Shown: piece after piece, positions 57,561-63,637 of the stretch
How positions within the stretch are numbered: the first letter of the stretch is position 1
Layout: each line of letters starts with the position of its first letter
NCBI RefSeq assembly: GCF_013365535.1
Contig: NZ_CP053591.1
Location: 1 to 63,637 of the forward strand
Length of the DNA stretch: 63,637 bases
Source of the DNA: Aquimarina sp. TRL1
GTDB taxonomy: Bacteria; Bacteroidota; Bacteroidia; Flavobacteriales; Flavobacteriaceae
Direction of reading: 5' to 3'
The notes under the pieces: generated by a model
Told to the model about the DNA's origin: nothing
Databases searched by the model: none
What the model saw: the letters and a program-made list of their open reading frames with translations, nothing else
Translations under genes and position numbers: made by a program

Positions 57561-57609
57561 TAACTTTGTTTACCCTTATTATGGAGTAGAACGGCAAATT
57601 CAAAACTCC
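57561..57609 (+). promoter_or_regulatory. Promoter -7 box and leader hairpin (AGAACGGC family)
   Basis: TAACTTTG (57561-57568), exact -7 match, then a hairpin GGAGT (57583-57587), AGAACGGCAAATTCAAA, ACTCC (57605-57609), then GTTTAACTAAATATTTATAG and the ATG at 57638. This copy shows that the hairpin lies at the very 5' end of an mRNA. Confidence 0.7.
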
Positions 57610-57637
57610 ACATTGTTTAACTAAATATTTATAGATT

Positions 57638-57931
57638 ATGGATAATAATCCTCCTATAGAACTAAAGGCATTAAACTATGCTAAAAAGAATCACAAAGAA
57701 GTGATTCATCCATCAATAGAATTTTTTATAGCTGGATACACCCAGCGAGACACAGAACAATCCAAAAAAGAAGTTAATACTTTGAGTAAAGAACTTATTC
57801 TTTGTTCTGAAAAAGAAATACAAAATCTTCAAGAGTTGGTTGAAAAATATACTTCCAATGAAATTGAAAAAAGAAGAATTAAAGATCTTAAGGCGCTTAT
57901 AGAATATCTTAAGCCCCACTCCATTTTTTAA
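57638..57931 (+). CDS. Hypothetical protein, 97 aa
   Basis: MDNNPPIELKALNYAKKNHK..., coiled-coil C-terminal half (KEIQNLQELVEKYTSNEIEKRRI). Expressed from the hairpin leader. Function unknown. Confidence 0.55.
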   Translation: MDNNPPIELKALNYAKKNHKEVIHPSIEFFIAGYTQRDTEQSKKEVNTLSKELILCSEKEIQNLQELVEKYTSNEIEKRRIKDLKALIEYLKPHSIF

Positions 57932-58018
57932 TATTACCCAAACACACTAAATCCAATAAAGTACTGTCTGTTTATTTATAAACAGAAGTGTTTTTAAGGC
58001 TTAAATAATACACATATA

Positions 58019-58219
58019 ATGATCTATACGTATAAATATATCGTCGTAAACAATACTCCAAATGGACGAATTAAAGCAGGAAAAGGAACATTAGAAGAGC
58101 TTGAAAAAGTAATTCCTATTGAAATACTCTCAGTCCTTCAGCTATTTCAAAATGATGAAGGTCCATTAGAGTTAAAAATAAATACTGATGATGAAACCTA
58201 CGAAATAAACAAAATTTAA
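58019..58219 (+). CDS. Hypothetical protein, 66 aa
   Basis: MIYTYKYIVVNNTPNGRIKA... Beta-rich small protein. 10 bp before the next gene. No family recognised. Confidence 0.5.
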   Translation: MIYTYKYIVVNNTPNGRIKAGKGTLEELEKVIPIEILSVLQLFQNDEGPLELKINTDDETYEINKI

Positions 58220-58229
58220 ATAAATTATT

Positions 58230-58628
58230 ATGGAACCAAAAAAACAAAATATACTCATTAAAAAAAGAAACTATAGAATTATAGAATACTACCCTTCTAA
58301 TGATCCAAGCGATAAAACCTTTGTACTACAAAAGAAATATAATTTAATGGGGTGGAGAGACTCTAAAAAGCCTGAGTTTTCTTCGACCAATAAACAAAAA
58401 GCTTTAGATAAAATTGAGCTTATGCTTAAATCTAATATAGAGAAAGCTATTGAACTTCATAATACCACCAGATACCCCTGGAAAACTGACAATATTTCTT
58501 CCCACAGTAAACCTTTAAAAATGGCTTTTCGACGACAGTATGGAACCTCATTGTCCTCAAAAGAAATAGATAAAATACATCAAGGTGTTAACCGGAAAGA
58601 CAAAAGAACTAATCGTATATCTTTTTAA
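58230..58628 (+). CDS. Hypothetical protein, 132 aa
   Basis: Basic protein with many Lys/Arg, ending RKDKRTNRISF. No transmembrane segment, no known domain. Same unit as 58019 and 58640. Confidence 0.55.
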   Translation: MEPKKQNILIKKRNYRIIEYYPSNDPSDKTFVLQKKYNLMGWRDSKKPEFSSTNKQKALDKIELMLKSNIEKAIELHNTTRYPWKTDNISSHSKPLKMAFRRQYGTSLSSKEIDKIHQGVNRKDKRTNRISF

Positions 58629-58639
58629 AATAACAAAGT

Positions 58640-59086
58640 ATGTTTTGGATGAATAAAAAAAAGGAGAAGCTACAAAAAAAACTCAATGGTTTAGTTGATA
58701 AATACATTTCGCTTACAGAAGAACATTCAGAATTAGTAAAAATAATAGAAGACAAAACATTCTTACCTTCTATTATTTTTCATACCGGAGACTTAATTCA
58801 TTATCAGCAAATTGATTATCAAGAGAAATATCCTAACAACGCTAAAATCTATGGGTATATAGGAACTATTTTAAGACATATTGGAGTTAAACCACACAGA
58901 CAACATTTTACAGTCAATGATGTTCTTAATGAAAAGAGCTCAATAATAAATCTTGTAGATATTGATGTTTTATACGCTCTAAAAAAATTCAACGCAATTA
59001 TGCTTATAGAACTAGTTACAACAATGCAAGGAAAAACAAAAGATAATGTTTTTAAGTCTGCAGTAAATAAAATCATTAATATATAG
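58640..59086 (+). CDS. Hypothetical protein, 148 aa
   Basis: MFWMNKKKEKLQKKLNGLVD..., helical N-terminus, then FHTGDLIHYQQIDYQEKYP. An alternative start at 58649 is possible. No family recognised. Confidence 0.5.
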   Translation: MFWMNKKKEKLQKKLNGLVDKYISLTEEHSELVKIIEDKTFLPSIIFHTGDLIHYQQIDYQEKYPNNAKIYGYIGTILRHIGVKPHRQHFTVNDVLNEKSSIINLVDIDVLYALKKFNAIMLIELVTTMQGKTKDNVFKSAVNKIINI

Positions 59087-59090
59087 TAAA

Positions 59091-59219
59091 ATGAATAATA
59101 AATATAAAATTAGAGAGATTTCTGCAGACAACATAGAGAATAATTACCGATTATTTATAAATGATTTTTATAACGATAGGTACAGAGGAAACATTATATA
59201 TATAATTCAAATTCACTAA
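59091..59219 (+). CDS. Small protein, 42 aa
   Basis: MNNKYKIREISADNIENNYR..., 4 bp after the previous stop. Coding status likely by spacing only; no known domain. Confidence 0.4.
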   Translation: MNNKYKIREISADNIENNYRLFINDFYNDRYRGNIIYIIQIH

Positions 59220-59237
59220 TACAAATAAAATAGTCAG

Positions 59238-59390
59238 ATGCCAAAAATAAAAATCATTAAGTCCAGCCCCATTATGTGGTATAAAGATAAAATAGGGCAT
59301 GTTTACAATGTTATTGATGCAGGACCAACACATTACGAGTTTAAAACAAAATATGCTATTTTTAAAGATGATGCAGAAGAAATAGCATAA
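59238..59390 (+). CDS. Small protein, 50 aa
   Basis: MPKIKIIKSSPIMWYKDKIG, then HVYNVIDAGPTHYEFKTK. Compact beta-rich protein, similar in style to the short plasmid proteins of the arrays. Last gene before the long leader. Confidence 0.45.
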   Translation: MPKIKIIKSSPIMWYKDKIGHVYNVIDAGPTHYEFKTKYAIFKDDAEEIA

Positions 59391-59728
59391 CTTCTTCCCT
59401 TTGAATTTGAAGGATTATTTTTCCCCTTTTCTGTTGTTTTATTTCGATTTGAGATAGGTATCGAACCTATCCCTAATCGTTTGGGTGTTTTGTGTTTTTA
59501 TGGACTTTAATAGGTCGATGGGGGATATCAATACAATATTTACACTAAGATAAACTCGTTCAATACTCCCATCAAAAGAGACTTAAAAATTAAGGTATCT
59601 ACTTCCTTGATTTTTACACAGCATAGCTGTTAAAATCTACGTTGCAAAAACTCCATGAATTTCCAAGCTTCCTTTTGAGCTGAGATTTCTCTTCCGTTTG
59701 AAACACGCGAAAATATTGTTTAATCAAA
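59391..59728 (+). promoter_or_regulatory. Long conserved leader, type B, copy 3
   Basis: H1 at 59445-59479 (CGATT / AATCG, GATAGG / CCTATC, loop TATCGAA). Core from 59540 (ACTAAGATAAACTCGTTCAA, TTAAGGTATCTACTTCCTTG, GATTTTTACACAGC / GCTGTTAAAATC hairpin), then AACTCCATGAATTTCCAAGC and TTGTTTAATC before the ATG. The last 190 bp are nearly identical to the leader before 62623. Confidence 0.7.
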
Positions 59729-62302
59729 ATGAATTTTCGTATGAATCACACAGAAACATTAGGAACAGCTCCTACAGGTCAACTATTTTTAAATTTTAAC
59801 AGCTTCAATGACCCTTTGTATAAAGCTGCAGACTTGGAAAGCATTATTAGTACTTTACCTGAGTTATATCCAGAACAGCAATTCGATGTTTTAAAAGCAG
59901 AAAAAAGATTTCTGGAAGGAAAAGGAATACTTTTTACAAATGGAACTGGTACCGGAAAGACTTTTGTAGGTTTGGGAATAGCAAAGAGGTTCAGTCAACA
60001 ATTAAAAAACAATACTATAATAGTTGTTCCCACAGACAAAAAGGCTAAAGACTGGATTGTTGAAGGAACTTTATTAGGTTTAAACATAAGGCAGTTAGAA
60101 AATATTTATGATATAAAATCAGGAATAATTGTTACAACTTATTCTAATTTTTATCAGAATGAAAAATTAATAAACACTCATTTTGATTTGGTTATTTATG
60201 ATGAATGCCATTATTTATTACAAAATGCATCAGGAAACTACACAGAAGCATTAAAAAAGCACAAGGACGTTGCAAAACTGCCCTCTTCATTTGATGAAAA
60301 ATTCAGAAGAAAATTAAAAAAATACTGTACGGATTATTCTAAAGAATATGACCGTAACATATTCAATATGGAAAAGTTCGAAAAAATGTATAACAAACAA
60401 ATAACTGAATACATAAGTAAAACAAAAGTGGTCTTTTTATCAGCATCTCCTTTTGCTTATCATAAATCAGTGTTGCTTGGAGATGGCTGTTTATGGAATC
60501 TTTACGAAAAAACAGAAATGCTAGATGATGAGTTTAAAGGATATAATGAACCAGGTGATTATGAAAACTTTTTCATAGAAAATTTTGGTTATAAAATGCG
60601 CTATAACAAATTAACTGTTCCAGATAAAGAGGTAAATGTGGGATTAATGGAACGTAATTTCTATCAAAAATTTGAAGAAAAAGGAATTATATCTGGCAGA
60701 CAAATAGAAGTTGATAAAGATTATTCAAGAGAGTTTATAATAGTAAATAGCAATATAGGAAAAAGAATAGATCAAGGAAAAGAACTTTTTTATTCTTCAG
60801 ATTTCAGGGATAATTATGAATATCTGAGCAAGTACGTTGACAGAAAGTTTAATTATAATTATACAAACCAGTTATTAGAATGTATAAAAGCTAAAGAAAT
60901 TATTTTCAGAATAAAAGAACACTTAAAATTAGGTCGTAAAATCATAATCTTTCACAACTATAACAATTCTTTACCATCTCACCCTTTTCATTTCGATGCC
61001 TATAAGCTGACAAGAACCGAAGAAGAACGCTATGATATATCAGGATTGATTTCAGACATACAAAAGTTTGAAGAAGAATATCCAGAGCTAGTTAATTTAG
61101 ATTTATCTGATTTGGATAATCCTAGACAGACTATTAGAAATGCTTTTCCCGAATTAAAAGAGTTTAATGGAACAATTCCCAAAAAGAAGAGAAGCCAGTA
61201 TTTAGAGGATTTTAATAGTGATTTTTCTAAAACTAATATTTTAATGGTTCAGACAAAAGCTGGAAAAGAAGGAATATCATTACACGATAAAACAGGGAAC
61301 AAATCAAGAATATTAATTACACTTGGTTTGCCTACTGCCCCTACCGATGCAATACAAATAGAAGGAAGAACTTATAGAATAGGATTAAAGAGCAATGCGA
61401 TTTATGAATATATAACCTTACAGACAAACTTCGAACGAATGGCATTTGCTGATAAGATCGCAACAAGATCCAGAACTGCAGAAAACCTGGCAATGGGAGA
61501 AAAAGCCAGAAATTTAGAAACGGTCTTTAAAGAAGGTTATCTCAATGCTCATCAAGAATTACCTTCAATTCAACAAGGGACAGGAGGCAAAGAATCTGAT
61601 TATAGATTTGAAATTATATCTGAATTTGAAAAAGCGAAAACCTATTATTTTGGATTAGGTAAAAAAACCTCTAAAAACAGGTCCAGAGAAGGAAAGGATT
61701 ATTTTGCAACACCAGAACCATTAGGATATAAAATAGTCCAGTGGTTAGACTTAAAACCAGGACAAAGCGCATTAGAACCAAGTGCTGGGCACGGAGCTAT
61801 CGGAAGGTTCTTTCCCGAAAACACTAATAATGTTTTTATAGAACCAAGTTACCAACTTTCATCTAAATTATCTATCAATGTTAAAGGAAGCGTTAAAACC
61901 ACTCAGTTTGAAAATTATAAAATATGGAATAAGTTTGAAGGAATAGCTATGAATCCTCCTTTCGGTACATCAGGTAAACTCGCAATGGAACATTTAGCCA
62001 AAGCAACCAAACACTTGTCATATACTGAAAATTCTAAAATAATAGCTATTGTTCCCAATGGTCCTGCAATGGATAAAAGACTACATTCGTTTTTGGATAA
62101 TGAAGATAATTGGCAAATTCAAATTACTTCAGAAATACTATTACCATCAGTAGTTTTTGAAAGAGCCGGAACTAAAATTTATACTAAAATTATAATACTG
62201 CAGAAAGATTCATCAAAGACTTCTAAGAATGTTATAGACTTAACTCACTTTAATGACATTAATAAGTTCTTTAATTACATAGAGGATCTATCTATAAATT
62301 AA
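59729..62302 (+). CDS. SF2 helicase fused to an N6-adenine DNA methyltransferase
   Basis: 857 aa. Helicase part: Walker A GTGTGKT at residues 72-78, DECH box near 157-160, motif V/VI TKAGKEGISLHD and QIEGRTYRIG near 505-550. C-terminal methylase: DYFATPEP, SAM-binding ALEPSAGHGAIGRF near 680-693, catalytic NPPF near 741. Related in design to DarB-like/antirestriction or phase-variable helicase-methylases of mobile elements. Probably methylates incoming plasmid DNA; specificity unknown. Its leader is type B. Confidence 0.85.
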   Translation: MNFRMNHTETLGTAPTGQLFLNFNSFNDPLYKAADLESIISTLPELYPEQQFDVLKAEKRFLEGKGILFTNGTGTGKTFVGLGIAKRFSQQLKNNTIIVVPTDKKAKDWIVEGTLLGLNIRQLENIYDIKSGIIVTTYSNFYQNEKLINTHFDLVIYDECHYLLQNASGNYTEALKKHKDVAKLPSSFDEKFRRKLKKYCTDYSKEYDRNIFNMEKFEKMYNKQITEYISKTKVVFLSASPFAYHKSVLLGDGCLWNLYEKTEMLDDEFKGYNEPGDYENFFIENFGYKMRYNKLTVPDKEVNVGLMERNFYQKFEEKGIISGRQIEVDKDYSREFIIVNSNIGKRIDQGKELFYSSDFRDNYEYLSKYVDRKFNYNYTNQLLECIKAKEIIFRIKEHLKLGRKIIIFHNYNNSLPSHPFHFDAYKLTRTEEERYDISGLISDIQKFEEEYPELVNLDLSDLDNPRQTIRNAFPELKEFNGTIPKKKRSQYLEDFNSDFSKTNILMVQTKAGKEGISLHDKTGNKSRILITLGLPTAPTDAIQIEGRTYRIGLKSNAIYEYITLQTNFERMAFADKIATRSRTAENLAMGEKARNLETVFKEGYLNAHQELPSIQQGTGGKESDYRFEIISEFEKAKTYYFGLGKKTSKNRSREGKDYFATPEPLGYKIVQWLDLKPGQSALEPSAGHGAIGRFFPENTNNVFIEPSYQLSSKLSINVKGSVKTTQFENYKIWNKFEGIAMNPPFGTSGKLAMEHLAKATKHLSYTENSKIIAIVPNGPAMDKRLHSFLDNEDNWQIQITSEILLPSVVFERAGTKIYTKIIILQKDSSKTSKNVIDLTHFNDINKFFNYIEDLSIN

Positions 62303-62320
62303 AATAAGGGTTTAATAAGA

Positions 62321-62353
62321 AATGAACTTCTTCTTAGAGGAAGTTCATTTTTT
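62321..62353 (+). terminator. Terminator of the helicase-methylase gene
   Basis: AATGAACTTC / GAAGTTCATT with a T run, 18 bp after the stop. Ten-bp perfect stem. Confidence 0.8.
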
Positions 62354-62622
62354 AGTTTTATCATAATTTTCGATTTGAAAGGGGATCGATCCCTCTCAAA
62401 TCGAAGAGACATTAAATATGTATTTGCACTAAGATAAACTCGTTCAATACTCCCATCAAAAGAGACTTAAAAATTAAGGTATCTACTTCCTTGATTTTCA
62501 AACAGCATAGCTGTTAAAATCTACGTTGCAAAAACTCCATGAATTTCCAAGCTTCCTTTTGAGCTGAGATTTCTCTTTCGTTTTCCAATTGCCCAAATAA
62601 TCTTTAATTAAAATATTTCAAA
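62354..62622 (+). promoter_or_regulatory. Long conserved leader, type B, copy 4
   Basis: H1 at 62371-62403 (CGATTTGA / TCAAATCG, loop GATCGAT), then a core nearly identical to 59540-59700 including TTAAGGTATCTACTTCCTTG and AACTCCATGAATTTCC. The tail TAATCTTTAATTAAAATATT precedes the ATG at 62623. Confidence 0.7.
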
Positions 62623-63081
62623 ATGGAAAGAATTAGAACTTACAGGGATTACATAGGACAATTATCTATTAATTACAGGAGAACTTTAAAACCGACAGAA
62701 AAAATTACAAGTTCTTTATCTGCAGCAAACTTTATAAGACCATATTTTATTGACTTTATAGACGATCACGAAGAGGTAAAAGTAATACACCTTAATAGAA
62801 GTTCTAACGTTGTAAATGTTCACAACGCAGCTTCTGGATCAGATTCTAACTGTCTAGTTCCTATTAAGGAAATATTGGTTTCAGCATTACACATTAAAAC
62901 ATCTTCGATCATCCTCGTTCATAATCATCCTAGCGGTAATATATACCCTTCTAACAGCGATATTAAACTTTCTAAAAAATTAAAAGCTGCTTGTGAATTA
63001 ATAGATATAATCTTACTTGATAGTATAATTATAACTAGAGAATCATACTATTCCCTTTCAGATGAATTTGATTTGGAATAG
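62623..63081 (+). CDS. RadC-type JAB/MPN domain protein
   Basis: 152 aa. JAMM motif H100-N-H102-P-S-G...S110-x2-D113 (VHNHPSGNIYPSNSD). RadC-like JAB proteins are common on plasmids and islands; DNA-processing role likely, exact reaction not established. The N-terminal helix-hairpin-helix of long RadC is absent, so this is the short mobile-element form. Confidence 0.88.
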   Translation: MERIRTYRDYIGQLSINYRRTLKPTEKITSSLSAANFIRPYFIDFIDDHEEVKVIHLNRSSNVVNVHNAASGSDSNCLVPIKEILVSALHIKTSSIILVHNHPSGNIYPSNSDIKLSKKLKAACELIDIILLDSIIITRESYYSLSDEFDLE

Positions 63082-63105
63082 TCAATAAATAGTTTTCCAA
63101 AGTAG

Positions 63106-63327
63106 TTAATCATAAAAAATAGTATTAAGATCTAATATTATTTTTTTATCTTTTAGGATCTTTATTATTTTAATTAATGAAGATAGCGATATGTTTTTAT
63201 GTCCTGTATGCCAATCATTAACTTGTGTATAGGGTTTTTCAATCAAAAGGGAAAACTGATGTTGATTCCCTTCTGTTGATTGATTTACTATTTTTTGAAA
63301 AACATCTTTAGGGGTACTATTTTTCAT
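63106..63327 (-). CDS. Small HTH-type protein, 73 aa
   Basis: MKNSTPKDVFQKIVNQSTEG..., with PYTQVNDWHTGHKNISLSSLIKIIKIL, resembling a Cro-like helix-turn-helix of XRE type. Convergent with the RadC-like gene. Regulatory role possible. Confidence 0.55.
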   Translation of the reverse strand: MKNSTPKDVFQKIVNQSTEGNQHQFSLLIEKPYTQVNDWHTGHKNISLSSLIKIIKILKDKKIILDLNTIFYD

Positions 63328-63439
63328 TTCTTACTTATTGAGTTTTTAAGGATTTCACTCCTACTACACATACGTTTAGTTATCTCACTCATTTACGTTA
63401 AATCATCGTTAAGGGTATAAGAAACCCTTATCTCAAATA

Positions 63440-63637
63440 TTATCTTAATTCATTATCACTAACTAAAGGACTTATTAAATTATTAATTTCATCCATTACT
63501 GGTTTAGTATAATAGTATAAAAAAATATCTGCCTTTTTTTGTAAAATTACTTTTTTCATAAGACTAAGACATTCCTTTTTTAATTCGATAGCAAGATCTT
63601 GTTTTAGAGAATAAATTTCAAATTGTGAAAGCATCTC
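63440..63637 (-). CDS. Main part of a small protein continuing at position 45
   Basis: 65 codons within the window: GAG at the last three bases, then MLSQFEIYSLKQDLAIELKK... Read through the window ends to 45 it gives 80 aa starting MGKNKELELIDKAGNE. Acidic and basic residues mixed, helical, no family recognised. The continuity supports a circular molecule. Confidence 0.6.
   Translation of the reverse strand, partial: EMLSQFEIYSLKQDLAIELKKECLSLMKKVILQKKADIFLYYYTKPVMDEINNLISPLVSDNELR

Overview
The window reads as a complete, low-GC (roughly 30 %) conjugative plasmid from a marine-type member of the Flavobacteriia (Bacteroidota), opened at an arbitrary point. The phylum is shown by the gene set (a Bacteroidetes-type Tra system with TraE/F/G/I/J/K/M/N/O-like proteins, a TraP-like Toprim protein, a TraQ-like lipoprotein), by TTTG-N20-TAnnTTTG-like promoters and by A-rich leaders in place of Shine-Dalgarno sites. 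The two window ends fit together: the truncated reverse-strand ORF at 1-45 continues in frame, without a stop, into the ORF at 63440-63637. That supports a circular molecule of 63,637 bp. There is no rRNA, tRNA, CRISPR array or antibiotic-resistance gene.

Layout. 63.1-1.8 kb: reverse-strand array of tiny genes. 2.0-7.6 kb: maintenance block with a Rep_3-type initiator, about ten 20-bp iterons, ParA and two tandem paralogous ParB-like partners. 7.9-15.5 kb: small accessory genes, an XRE repressor with three palindromic operators, Ssb and short peptides. 15.5-20.7 kb: cassette-like genes (bPH_2 protein, secreted nuclease, Mrr-like nuclease, hypotheticals) separated by long conserved leaders. 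20.8-27.8 kb: transglycosylase, second ParA, MobC-like protein and a 1329-aa relaxase. 27.9-29.2 kb: one IS256-family element with an 8-bp target duplication. 29.3-31.6 kb: a second array of tiny reverse genes. 31.7-36.8 kb: XRE protein, small tyrosine recombinase, two-gene cassettes and a candidate type I toxin-antitoxin locus. 36.9-50 kb: reverse-strand mating-pair-formation operon (TraQ, O, N, M, K, J, I, G, F, E, P), interleaved with two copies of an unusual peptide family. 51.3-54.1 kb: VirD4-type coupling protein. 54.3-59.4 kb: orphan C5-cytosine methylase and many small genes. 59.7-63.1 kb: helicase/adenine-methylase fusion and a RadC-type JAB protein.

How it works together. Rep, iterons and ParA with its partners keep the plasmid. 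MobC-like protein and relaxase process DNA, the coupling protein delivers it, and the TraE-TraQ apparatus with the murein transglycosylase builds the channel. Ssb, the methylases and the RadC-like protein probably help establishment in a recipient. The most unusual content is non-coding punctuation and short peptides: (i) four peptides ending in ACAYACHR/H or AAYACHR, two of them inside the tra operon; (ii) a short 5'-leader hairpin with a conserved AGAACGGCRAATTC loop and covarying stems before at least seven genes; (iii) a longer leader of 230-340 bp before about eight unrelated genes; (iv) three two-gene units sharing intergenic and terminal elements but not proteins; (v) a standard 19-bp spacer joining tiny genes. 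I did not recognise a named defence system. Functions given for small ORFs are mostly unknown and are stated as such.
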